Source: Hevea brasiliensis
Taxonomy: Eukaryota > Streptophyta > Magnoliopsida > Malpighiales > Euphorbiaceae
DNA: 64,000 nucleotides
Assembly (NCBI RefSeq): GCF_030052815.1
Contig: NC_079504.1
Coordinates: 42,242,320 to 42,306,319, forward strand
Direction: 5' to 3'
Shown: in pieces, positions 46,289-59,000 of the stretch
Layout: each line of letters starts with the position of its first letter
Position numbering within the stretch: the first letter of the stretch is position 1
Program-made: the position numbers and the translations under genes
The notes under the pieces: model-generated
What the model saw: only the letters and a program-made list of their open reading frames with translations
Database searches by the model: none
Told to the model about the DNA's origin: nothing

Positions 46289-49200
46289 TGTGACGCCCCT
46301 TACCCGTCTATTGTATAGCAGAGCAAGAAGTGCCACATTCGGTGCCGGAGCACCCTATCTTGTTTTATCATATCTATTATAAACTTTTAATGTCATTTAA
46401 AACATGTATTCAATGTGTAGAATTTTTTTTTTTTTTTAATTTCTGTGGAGACCCGAACAGATCCTCCTCTGTTTTATTGGCATCTGGCGGGTTCCACTAT
46501 CACGTGTTAACATATTCTTAGTCATCCCACATATTTCCATATCATATTCTCTTTTATCATATCATTCACAACTATTTATGAGATCTCAAAATGAAGTGTC
46601 ATCTATTGCATTCATATGGAAATTCATAGATAATAAATTATAAATTTTCATTTCAAGTCCAAAATAAAATACATCATAAACTAGTAATTACATCATGACT
46701 AGACATAATGAACCAAAATACTAGTCTACACATGGGTCCTACCAAAATACAAAAGACTGGTGAGGTGACTTTGATCGGTGGCAGATCTGGTCGAAACTCT
46801 GTCCAAATACTACTGTGGTGACTGCTGATCTTCAGTACCTACGCGATGGAAAACCAACGCGCTAAGCATAACGCTTAGTGGTGCATAATTTATAATAACA
46901 ATAATTAAACAATTGAATTAATATTTACAAATCATAAATTCTGGGTCTTTTACATTTTTTTATTACACTTTGGAAACAATTAAAATTATTGGGATCTTTC
47001 CTGTTTACTTATTGTATATTCAGTATTAATTAATTATTATCAATGCCCAAGAAACCTATAACAAATTATAAAAGCTGGATACACGGGAGTATACGGGTTA
47101 GACAGCCATATGTCTACCCTGTATACATCTGTTAGGCACGAGGCCAGCTGTTAGGCATGAGGCCAGCTGTCGGGCACGAGACCCGCTGTCAGGCTTGTAA
47201 AGCCAGAAATAAAGTAGGCACAATGGCCAGTAAGTAGGCATATAGCCTGTAGAACAATCATACCAAACATATATTGTCAGTTCATAATTTTCTCAGTAGG
47301 CAGTACTGCTATCTATAGTCCCTAATTGGTATACCAATTTATCCAAACTAAATAAATAAGTCTAGGTATACTATGGGCAATTAAACATTTTTAATTAATT
47401 TAGCACTATTCATTGTTACTATTTTCTAGTACTATTCATTAGTACCATTAATTTCATATTAATAGGACATTAGTCCCAATTTACATATTCATATCATTTT
47501 TAATATTTAATTTTCCTTATGAGTATTTTAATTATCACATATAGCATTTTTTCCATGAACCTTTCTTTAGGTTCATGTTGATGTGTTATCTTTATCTAGG
47601 AATTTGACTAGGTTAGGATGTCTATTTAGCCACACTTCCTTCATAACAATTATGTTTAAATTGAATTTTAGTTTTTGAATCACTGAATTTGGAGTTATAG
47701 AACTCAAGTTATGGTCAAAATACCATAACTGGTCCCTTTGCCTCTAAGCTGTCCAGAATTTACAATTCCTAGTCAATAAACTTTGATCAGTCATTTGATC
47801 ATTTTATGGTCATTTTTAGACTTAGGTTCCTTCACAAGATATGTTCCTCTATGTCTTAGGGACTCCCAGGTACAATTTCATAATTTTTCAAGCTTGGTAT
47901 AATGAGTTATGGTCAATGTATTAACCTGGACTCTCAGTCCTATAAGGGCAAAAACCAACTTCAGGGCAGTATGTTTGACCCTCTTTTTAGGGTCTTTACA
48001 CTTAGAATTTGGCAAATGTGTCTAAATCAATGTTGCAGCCCTAAGTATCATGTTTCTAGATCATATTGGCACATCTCAAATGGAATTTCCTAGTGGGAGT
48101 TATGGCCAAATGAACACACAGGTATCAAATGGCATTCTGGGTTCAACTTAACATTTTCTAGATTTCAATTCCTAACTTTGCCTAATATTTTCCCTAGGAT
48201 ACAATGGTTTCTAGAGCTTGGTCAAAACATAAAAATTGTTGTGCTATGTCTTATAAAACTTTTGGCACTAGTTTCACTCAATTTGCAGCTTTGGAGACCA
48301 AGTTATGGCATTTTTGCCAAAACTGGCCAAGCATACCAAAGGAACAGTATTTTGGACAATTTCTGGGTTGGCAGTTTTAGTGACTCAACTTGTGCTAACA
48401 ATTTGATTTGGTTAAAGGCAAAACTGGGTTAAGTGGTCTTCATGAAAAGTGTAGCCCTATGTCTATACTTTCCATTGGTGAAATTTTAGGTCATTTGGAC
48501 CAGTATAGAGAGAGTTATGACCAAATGAACATGTACTGTTCATTTGGTCATTTTCTGGGTTGGCAGTTTCAGTGACCCAACTTATGCTGACAATTTGAAT
48601 TAGTTAAAGGAAAAACTGGGTTAAGTGGTCTTCATGAAAAGTGTAGCCCTATGTCTAAACTTTCTATTGGTAAAATGTTATGTCATTTGGACCAGTATAG
48701 AGAGAGTTATGACCAAATGAACACGTACTGTTTATTTGGTCATTTTCTGGGTTAGCAGTTTCAGTGACCCAAATTGTGCTAACAATTTAAATTAGTTAAA
48801 GGCAAAACTGGGTTAAGTGGTCTTCATGAAAAGTGTAGCCCTATGTCTAAACTTTCCATTGGTAAAATTTTAGGTCATTTGGACTAGTATAGAGAGAGTT
48901 ATGACCAAATGAACATATATATTTGGTCATTTTCTGGGTTTGGTGCAGGGAAATCCGAATTTGGGCAGTATTTAGGTCAAGTTTTGGACAGAATTTGGGC
49001 ATAGTTTCTTCATGGAAAATGGGCTATTTTGGGTCTAGTTTCACCTCCAATTGGCCTCATACCAATTGGGTTCACACAATTTCATTTATGGCCTAAAATG
49101 TACACTGCCCTCAACAAACACAACCTGCATAAAATAGCACTTCCAATAATTCATTTCTCCTCCAACTTCCTTGCTTCAATTTGACATTCAAGGAACTTCT

Positions 49201-50202
49201 AAATATCATCAACACATCTCAACAATCCCAATTGCATGGTATAATACAAAAATACCAAAGTTAGGCCAAACCCTAACTCACAATTTCAACCTCATAAAAT
49301 CTCAATGTAAATCAACTTCTAATACTTATAATGCATCAACCCACATCATTAAATCACTTTATATACATCATAGTCATCAAAAACCATCACTCACCATGGG
49401 TACCAAAAATTCACTCCCCTCATAACTCACCTATTTCTTTTAGTTTCTTACAAATTTCACTTCATTTTAACCTTAACTCAAGGATTAATAAAGGAAGAAA
49501 GGAAGGTTAGGCACTAACCTCTTGGGTAACTTGTTAAACTTCAACTTTTCTTCTTCTTTTCACTATCAATGGCTTCCTTATGGAGTGGGCTAACTTTTTA
49601 ATAAAGGGGTCTATGGGTTTTGGTGAGTGAAAGCTTGGGAAATCAAGCTTTAAGCTTGATAACAATGGTGGGGAGGGAGAGACCAAGGGAGACGGCAAGG
49701 AGAGAGAGAGAAGAGGAAGAAGAAGATGGTTGGTGGGGTTTTGTCTCTTGTGGTTATTTATATATATACATTTATGTGTACTTTATTATTTTTAAATTTC
49801 ATAAATCTATTTCCTTTCTTTCCTTTTCTTTCCTTTTCTTTTCTTTTCTTCTTCTTTCTCTTCTCATTTTTCAAATTCAAATTCATAAAATTAATTTATG
49901 TTAATTATTCTATTTCCAAATTTTAATTTGACATTTAAGTCAAAATTCACCTCTAGGGGTGAAATGACCAAAATGCCTTTCATGGTGCTCATCGGATTAT
50001 TTTTATTTTTATACCAATTAATAAATTCTCTAAATTTTATTTTATTTCTCAAAATTTTTCCTATATTTTTTTAATATTTATTTCATTAATTTATGCCTCC
50101 TCACTAAGGTTTAAGTATAGTTCCAGACATCCTGACTGTCCGAACAGACATTAGTCGTCGGAACAGTAAAATGTATGGACTATCTATGGTGAGGGCATTA
50201 CA
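46289..50202 (-). mobile_element. solo LTR, Ty3/gypsy, 3.9 kb
   Basis: On the - strand it begins TGTAATGCCCTCACCATAG and ends GGGTAAGGGGCGTCACA, both closely resembling the ends of the gag-only element's LTR (TGTAACCCCTCAC ... GGGTAAGGGGTGCCACA), so the families are related. It is flanked by ATTAA on both sides with no internal domain, as expected after LTR-LTR recombination. It contains a 192-bp tandem repeat at about 48361-48940. Confidence 0.88.
48361..48940. repeat. 192-bp tandem repeat within the solo LTR
   Basis: TTCTGGGTTGGCAGTTT-type starts recur at 48361, 48553, 48745 and 48932. Each unit contains the inverted pair TGACCAAATGAACA / TGTTCATTTGGTCA around a few bases (reduced in the last unit). 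Confidence 0.9.
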
Positions 50203-50207
50203 ATTAA
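50203..50207. repeat. target-site duplication ATTAA of the solo LTR (right)
   Basis: Matches 46284-46288. Confidence 0.85.
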
Positions 50208-51231
50208 AAGGGTAAATAAATTGAAAATCGAAAGGACGTTTAGATTAATTAAAAAAAGAGTACAAGGTTTGGAATTAAATGCAAGAACTATAGAAAAATA
50301 AATGATTAATAAAATAAAAATAAAAGACTGCTAGAGTTTGGTTGAGTTGTTGTTGTTTGATGTTGTTGAGGGGGAGTCTTCATGTTGCAACGTATCTAAC
50401 TTTTATAGCTCGGCCTGCAAGTACCTAAAAGATTCTTGAAAGACTCTTGAATACACTTTGTCATGTTTTACCATTACTTGTAGTTACCTGCCCACTCCTT
50501 GAAACTGCTTGGAACCATTTGAAACTGCCACTAACTCCCCTCTTTCAGATAACCATCCAATAGCCATCATTAATTTAATTATTAATTATCTTAGGCTATA
50601 AATTAATTAAATTAATAAAATAAAATTAATTAAATTAATTTCACAAAAAATTAATTTAATTAATTCTTAGATCTAAAAATAATTAATAAATAAAATAATT
50701 ATTTTTGGTTTAAACAATTACCCCCGCACCTAGATTGGCTGACTGAGCCATTCTGGGTGAATAAGCACTGATTTTAACTTATCTCTTTGCTATTAAAAAT
50801 TTAAAAAATAATCCAATATCCCCTATGATCTTCTGAGAATTTGAAATTTAAGCTAATTTTATCTAACAAGAGTTCAATTTCTTATAGAACTCTAATTACT
50901 GCAAATCATCATCCCCATAGAATTCTAATTACCACAAACTTCTTAATTATTGCAAATTTGTCATTCTAATGGGCACTTAAAATTAATTTTTTTTATTCTC
51001 TCAATTATCACCATTAAACCCAAAGAAACCAATCAACTTATTTTCTTTCTTTCCCTCTCCTTCTTTCTTTCCCTCTCTTTCTCTCTTTTTCTCTCCTTTC
51101 TTTCTCTTCCTTTCTCTCCCATTCGATGTGCCATTCTACTCATTGCTGATAAACCATTGCCGTTCATCTTGTTGGCATCTCATCCCATTGCCATCGATTC
51201 TCAACTCAGAATGACACTTCATCATCGTTTA
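50208..51231. other. 1-kb spacer between inverted LTR copies
   Basis: No gene is seen. It contains a pyrimidine-rich (CTTT)n-like tract at about 51040-51120. Confidence 0.6.
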
Positions 51232-51654
51232 TGTAACGCCCTCACCATAGGTAGTCCGTACATTTTACTGTTCCGACGACTCATGTCTGTTCGGACAGTC
51301 AAAATGTCTGGAACTACACCTAAACTATAGTGAGGAGGCATAACTTGAAGAAATAAATGTTAAGAAAATATAGGAAAAATGTAGAAAAAAAAATAAAGTA
51401 AAATTTAGAGAATTTATTAATTGGTATAAAATAATAAAAATAACTCGATGAGCACCATAAAAGGGCATTTTGGTCATTTCACCCCCCAGAGGTGAATTTT
51501 GACCTAAATGTCAAAATTTAAAATTTAGAGAATGGAATAATTAACATAAATTAAAATTACAAGTTTATGAATTTGAATTAGGAAAAAGAAGAAGAGAAAA
51601 GAAAAGGGAAAGAAAAGAAAATAAAGAGCTTATGACAAATTAAAAATTTAAAGT

Positions 51655-51694
<40 letters not shown>

Positions 51695-53384
51695 TAAGAG
51701 ACAAAATCCCACCAACCCCAAGCTTCCATCTTCTTCTTCCCTCTTTTCTCTCTCTCCCTCTCTTGGAAACCGTCCACCATGGGAGCTCTCTTCCTCTATT
51801 TTTGTTCTTCTTAAAGCTTGATTTTCTAAGCTTTCTCCTCCCCAAAACCCATAGACCCCTTCATTAAAAAGTTAGCTCACTCCATAAGGAAGCCATAGAT
51901 ACCCATAAGAAGCAAGAAAGTTGAGGTTTGGGAAGCTCAAGTAAGGTTAGTGCACTAATCCCTCTTCTTCTTTTTATTAAACATGAAAAGCATGTTTAGC
52001 TAAGCATAAATACCATTAAAACAAAAAGAAAATCTAGAGGAAAGAACCCTTGAATTTTTGGCAGCCATGGAACTTGAAGTTTATTGCTTTTAAGTGATGA
52101 AAAATGGTTCCATGAGAATGTGTAATTAGTTGAAATGTTTGGGTGTTTGATTGTGTAGTGTTTGTGTAAATTTGAAACTTTGAAAACTAGGGTTTGTGTA
52201 AATGTTGAGAACTTTGTGTAAAATGTTGAAATTGACCTATTGGGATGAGATTGTTGCTTATAGAAGTGTATTGCATGCAAATTGAAGTAAGGAAGTTGGA
52301 GGAGATTGAGTTTTGGAAGTGTTAATTTTCTGCAGGTTGTGTTTGTTGAGGGCAGTGTACATTTTAGGCCATAAATAAAATTGTGTGACCCCAATTGGTA
52401 TGAGGCTAATTGGAGGTGAAACTAGACCCAAAATAGCCCATTTTCCATGAAGAAACCATGCCCAAATTCGGGTTACCCTGCACCCAACCCAGAAAATGAC
52501 CAAATGAACAGTTTCATTTGGTCATAACTCTCTCTATACTGGTCCAAATGACCTAAAATTTTACCCATGGAAAGTTTAGACATAGAGCTACACTTTACAT
52601 GAAGACCACTTAACCCAGTTTTGCCTTTAACAAATTCAAATTGTTAGCACAATTTGGGTCACTGAAACTGCCAACCCAGAAAATGACCAAATGAACAGTA
52701 CGTGTTCATTTGGTCATAACTCTCTCTATATTGTTCCAAATGACCTAAAATTTTACCCATGGAAAGTTTAGACATAGGGCTACACTTTTCATGAAAACCA
52801 CTTAACCCAGTTTTGCCTTTAACAAATTCAAATTGTTAGCACAATTTGGGTCACTGAAACTGCCAACCCAGAAAATGACCAAATGAACAGTACGTGTTCA
52901 TTTGGTCATAACTCTCTCTATACTGGTCCAAATGACCTAAAAGTTTACCCATGGAAAGTTTAGACATAGGGATACACTTTTCATGAAGACCACTTAACCC
53001 AGTTTTGCCTTTAACCAATTCAAATTGTTAGCACAATTTGGGTCACTGAAACTGCCAACCCAGAAAATGTCCCAAAATACTATTCCTTTGGTATTTTGAC
53101 CATAACTTGAGTTCTATAACCCCAAACTCAGTGATTCAAAAACTGAAATTCAAGTTTAAACATAGAGGAGCAATTGTTATGAAGGAATTGTGACTAAATA
53201 GACATCCCAACCTAGTCAAATTCCTAGATAAAGATAACACATCAACATGAACCTAAAGAAAGGTTCATGGGAAAAATGCTATATATGATAATTAAAATAC
53301 TCATAAGGAGAATTAAATATTAAAAATGATATGAAGATATAAATTGGGACTAATGTCCTATTAATATAAAATTAATGGTACCGA
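51232..53384 (+). mobile_element. truncated LTR of the same family as the solo LTR
   Basis: It begins TGTAACGCCCTCACCATAG and follows the solo LTR (opposite orientation) to about 53384, where similarity stops after AATTAATGGTACC. It includes about three 192-bp units (52500-53070) and lacks an approximately 0.6-kb segment corresponding to about 47740-48340. No downstream half or TSD is found. Confidence 0.85.
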
Positions 53385-54776
53385 TTTTTTATATTTATTT
53401 TAGTTTATCCTTTGATTATTAAGTAAATTTTCATTGATTTTAATAAATATTTAAATATTAAAATTTTGGCATCTAGACTTTTACTATTTTTTTTTTAGTA
53501 ATTTTATTAATTTCTACTTGTTTAAATATCTAGAAGAAACTTTTTTGAAACCTCATGGCCAGATTTATCCATTAAAAATTTTAACCTGGGATTTTATTAC
53601 GCATGTGAATGCTAAGAATATTTAGCTTTCAAATTATAACCTTTGTTATAAGCAAGTGTTTAAGATAAGAATATGTTATGCATAAGAGTGTTATTCGCTC
53701 ATAATGATCATCAGTAATGATATCGTATGAAGACGTATATCTAAACAAAAAATGGAATGAGCTAAATATGTTTTTTTTTTCTAGTAAATTATAGGTATCT
53801 TTAGTCTACTGAGTTAAGTCTAATCCTACTCGCGTCGGAAATGTCTATTATGGGGTAAAGCGCTATCAACGGAGATTTTCTTCATTCACAAGCATTAAAT
53901 CCTCAACCTTACTTAGCCCAAGTTTTACGCTGTATGCTTAATTAACTTTGATTTCAATTTCAAAGGTAAAATTAAAAGACTTTGAATTTGTCACGAGAAG
54001 AAAGCTTTTCCAATTTCAATTTCAGAGCCACTATTAGATTTCAAATCAAAATTGAACCAATTTTCACTTAGCATTTTCCCTGTACATACTCTTGAACCAG
54101 TCTTCACGTACTTCCTTAGCATTTTTCCTGCACACAGTCTTCATCCAATTTTCACTTTTGTCAAGTGTTCAGACCATACCTGACTAGGCTTTTTCCCACT
54201 CACTTTTTCTTTCGATATGCAATTCAAACTCAAGTCACTATCAAATTTCATGTCAAATTTTATCATTTTTGAAAAAAAGGTGGAAAAAGAAGTTAGCTTG
54301 TGTTTGGATTCATGAATTTAGATTTAAATTTTAGATATTTGATCTAAAATTTAGAATTTCAAATAACATTGTTAATGTTGTTCTTTTAATTAAAAGTGTA
54401 ATTATTTTATATAAATAAATCTTTTTATATATAAATTAATTAAATTACTATTTTAATTTAAATATTATACATAAATTATAAGTTATAAAAAAAAATTATC
54501 TCAATAAAATTTCTTTAAAATAATAAGAAGAACATTATAAAAATTATAATATTGAAAACATGTTAATAGGTTGGGGAACTTTACGTAATTTTCCCAAAAA
54601 CTTATTTACCATCCTTGTTGAGGTGACTTTTTGAAGTTTTATATATAATTTGAGAATTCAAGTTTTATCGTTCTATAATCTGTACTATAATCTTTTAATA
54701 AAATTAAATTAGTAGTATGTCCTAATCTGAACTGAGAGCTTCTCCTCACTTAAACTATATATATATAAATAAATAA

Positions 54777-54836
<60 letters not shown>

Positions 54837-55791
54837 TAGCAGCAGCCGAAAAGGGCTTTACTTTTGATATCAGATGAATGTGAAGGCATCAGATGTTCTT
54901 ATTGGAAAAAAATGATTCATAAAGACAGGGTCATAGTGTAAGGTATATATTGAAAGTACACTATATATGGACGATTATGATCATCATTTAATTATTATTA
55001 TTATTATTAAGAGATAAACTTAACATATTTTAGTTAAATTATTTATAATTTTATAAAATTTAATATTTTGAAATACTATAATTTTAAAAATTTTGCATAA
55101 TTAATGAACTCTTTAATTATTAATTAATTAACTGATAATTCGATATGACTAATTAAATATTGAATAATAGTTACTTGTCAAAAAAATAATCACAATGCAT
55201 GATATATAAACTAAATATTAATTTGATCTTTCAAATTGATAGTAAAATTTAATTAAGTACAAAATATAAAAATTGAATTAGTTGTATTTTAAAATTGATA
55301 AATTGAGTTAATTTGTCTTCATTTTTAACTGTGTACTACATGACTTGTTCAGGGACTAAATAAAAATTTTTACATTTTATAATTGGCTAATCAAAATTTA
55401 TAAAAAGTTGTTTCTTTATAAACTTTATCTTTCTACTCTGTCTTTATAATTTACCTCCTAAAAAAACTATAACAATAATAGAAAAAATTAATTGAAAGTA
55501 AAATAAAAAATTTATTTCATTTTTTTACTCTTTCAATCTCATCTTAAAATCGAAAATCGAAATTAAATATTCAACAATTATAACATCAATTTTTTTTTTC
55601 ACAATATTATCTTAGAAAAACTATTTTTCAAAAAATATTAAAAAATGAAAAAACTTAGTTATTACTTCTATAAAACATTAAGGATCAAAAGAAAATTTAA
55701 CATTTAAAGCAAGTAACCTTAACGTGCCTCTTTCTCTCTCCTTTGTATGCAGCTAAAAATTAACTTTGACCCAATAGCAACATATAATTAG
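53385..55791. other. unassigned DNA with duplicated fragments
   Basis: 53865-53920 repeats the ACGGAGATTTTCTTCATTCA segment also at about 39317. 54050-54360 repeats part of block B (about 43420-43760, including GTCAAGTGTTCAGACCATAC). A (TA)n tract lies at about 54778-54828. No coding region is supported. Confidence 0.55.
53926..54020 (+). repeat. stray copy of the TNL upstream region
   Basis: The segment from TGTATGCTTAATTAACTTTG to GAAGAAAGCTTTTCCAATTT matches 55806-55900 upstream of the right TNL. It is not followed by TNL exons here. Confidence 0.75.
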
Positions 55792-55961
55792 CCCAATTTT
55801 TATGCTGTATGCTTAATTAACTTTGCTTTCAATTTCAAAGTTAAAATTAAAAGACTTTGAATTTGTCACAACGAGAGAAGAAAGCTTTTCCAATTTGTCA
55901 CAACAAAATATAATTTTAATTAGGTTTTAGGAAAGTGCACTGCACAATGGAAAATAGATTC

Positions 55962-55969
55962 TATAAATA
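55962..55969 (+). promoter_or_regulatory. TATA box of the right TNL
   Basis: TATAAATA about 92 bases before the conserved ATG at 56061, in a block (55918-56060) homologous to the left promoter. Confidence 0.65.
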
Positions 55970-56045
55970 CCAAGCTATGCTTATAGAAGAAAGACGTAAC
56001 AAATGACCCATCAAGCTTCCCGTTTAAACTATTAAAAAGCTTTTC

Positions 56046-59000
56046 ATGGCTCTTAAGGCCATGAAAGAAAACTCTTCTTCTTCTTCTTCTTCTTCTCAAC
56101 AATGGAAATATGATGTTTTTCTTAGCTTTAGGGGTGAAGATACCCGTAAGAATTTTATCAGTCATTTGTGTAAAGAGTTTCGTCAAAAAGGAATCATAAT
56201 ATTCAAGGATGATCGAGAACTTGAGAAAGGGAAAACTATTTCTCAAGAACTCCTCAAAGCAATTGAAAGCTCCAAAATTTCTCTTGTCATCTTTTCAAAA
56301 AATTACGCTTCTTCAACATGGTGTTTGGATGAACTCGTAAAAATTTTAGAATGCAAGAACTCTGGCAACCAAATAGTTTTGCCCATTTTCTATGATGTGA
56401 ATCCATCAGAAGTTCGAAAACAGAATGGGAGTTTTGAAAATGACTCTGAACATTATCAGCAGAACGACGAGAGGGTGCAACGGTGGAGACTTGCTATGAC
56501 TCAAGTGGCCAATCTTTCTGGATGGAATTTACAAGACAGGTCAGAATATATCCCATTTCTTTTAGTTATTTTAATTAGCATTTTCCCTCACTAAACTCAT
56601 GCATTTCAGTTTTTTAGGGTATAGGAGTAGTTTTTGAAAAAATTAATTTTTTTATTACTTTTATCAGATTTTAATGGGCACTGAATCACTCGATTATTTC
56701 AAAAGTTTTAATGGATTTATTATTAATTTTATAAAAAAATTTATTACTGTATTGAAATAATTATATATAAACAGTGAAATACAAACCCTCTGGTAAAAAA
56801 AAAAAAAATTCAAACCATCATTGCCTCTTAACCTTTTTTTTTTTCTTTATTAATTCTATCATCATCAATTTCTATTCATTGAAATTTAAAATGATTTTTT
56901 TAAAATTTCTATTCAAAGAAAAGTCTAGTATAATTCTCTCATCATTCTTTTCATCAATTTAAAATGATTTTTTTCTCATAATCTCATTATTAATATTGTT
57001 GGAATCTTTTCCTTGTCGAAATTTCTTCATACTCATGTTTTATATATATATTTCATAATATTAGATTTTTAATCTATAATTTGAATTGAATTTATTTTTC
57101 ATTATTGTTTTGAAAAATTTTAATTTGAAGTAAATTGAACAAGTTTTTTTAATTTTAAGTCAATATATTTTAAATTCAGTAATTTATAATATTAAATATT
57201 TAAAATATTTTTAAATTAATAATAATTCTATTTAATGTTTTTGTTTTTATAGCATGAAATGATTTTATTAGTTATCATCATTGAATGAGTCTATGAAAAG
57301 TTCGATCAAAACTTGTGAAATCCAGTCAAACTCAGACGACTTGGTTGACAACGTCATTGATTAGTATATGTGGCGGTCATTGATTAGTGACATTGTAAAT
57401 GCAATAGTAATATTTGTTTCTCTAAAAGATAACTCTAAACTATTATTATGAAAAGTATAAATTTATTATCGATATTTTTTGATAGTCAATTATGGAAAAT
57501 GATTGTCCACTAAAAATTAAATAATATTAATTGAAATTTAAGAGTAAATTAGACAAGTTAATTAAATATTAAAATGATATATTTCTAATATATAAGCAAA
57601 TATACTAAAATTAATTTATAAAAGAATATATTTATTAAGGTAATATTAATTTAATATATTAATATTTAATTTAATATTTTTATATTAATATTAATTTATA
57701 AAAGATTATTAATTTTATAAAATAAATTACACTAAAAAAATTAGATATTAGAGATGAAACGATTAGCTACATAGAAAAAAAAAAGTCTGTAAATGATAAT
57801 TTTTTTGAACGTTTTGTTAAAATCATCCCTTAAAATGGAGAGAATTTCTCACTTCCTTTTCCTTCTCCTACCAAATATTTTGAGATGAAAATATTATTAA
57901 GAGACAATTTTATTGTGTTTCTCAAAACTTTAATTAGTTACGTTTGAAATTATCTCTAATTATTTTGTGTTTAGGAACATTTTATAAAATGTCTCTAAAA
58001 AGCCTTAATATCATTTGAGGAAGAAGTGCCACTGGAAGAACTCATGACTAGAAACTTAAAATGTTTTGGAAAGACTATGTTTCCTATTATTGAATATGAG
58101 TACAATGAAACGCTTATTATATGTTTCCTATTATTGATATCTCAATTTGCGTAGGAATTTATTATTTATTTCTCTCTATAATATACCCTTTGCATATTAT
58201 AGAATTTTCGCGTGCGCGATATGAACAAAATTGAACACTTGATAGTTTTAATGTTATTTCTATGTTTAAAATATTGTGTTATTTATGATAATAGGATATT
58301 CTTATATTGTAGGGAGGAGTCAGAGTTTATTCAGGATATCACTAAAGATGTACTTAACAAATTGAGAAGATTTAGTCATAGCATAGCCAAGGATTTTGTT
58401 GGAATGGATTCACGATTAGAGAAAATGAGATTGTGTATCAATATAAATGAGCTAAATAATGTCAAAACGGTAGGTATTTGTGGGATGGGTGGCATTGGAA
58501 AAACAACTATTGCCAGTGTCACCTACAAGGAAATGCAATGCCAATTTGAGGGTAGTGCTTTTCTTGCGGATGTTAGAGAAACTTCAAGAAAATATGGTTT
58601 GTTCACTTTACAAAGACGACTTTTATGTGCAACATTGATGGAAAGAGACATAGATGTGTACGATGAATACAATGGAGTTTATCACATAAAAAATAGGCTA
58701 TCTCGAAAGAAGGTTTTGGTCATTCTTGATGATGTTGATGAGTTAGAGCAATTAGAATTATTAGTTGGAAAAAAAGATGAAAACTGGTTTGGAGTTGGAA
58801 GTAGAATCATAATAACGACTAGGGATGAACATTTGTTGATCCAACATCAAGTAGATCAAATATATAGGGTTGAGGAGTTAAATCATCGTGAAGCCCTTCA
58901 ACTCTTTTGCTTGAAAGCCTTTAAGAAAGATTGTCCACCACAAGATTACATGGAGCTATCCAACGAAGCTGTAAACTATGCAGGTGGCCTCCCATTAGCG

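Noticed and set aside
46289..50202. Interpretation as a LARD (large retrotransposon derivative) rather than a solo LTR
   Set aside because: TSDs lie directly at the ends of a single terminal-repeat unit and there is no second LTR, primer site or polypurine tract inside.
54778..54828. Long TA run as a possible origin or matrix attachment site
   Set aside because: Simple (TA)n microsatellites of this size occur repeatedly in this AT-rich DNA; nothing else supports a special function.
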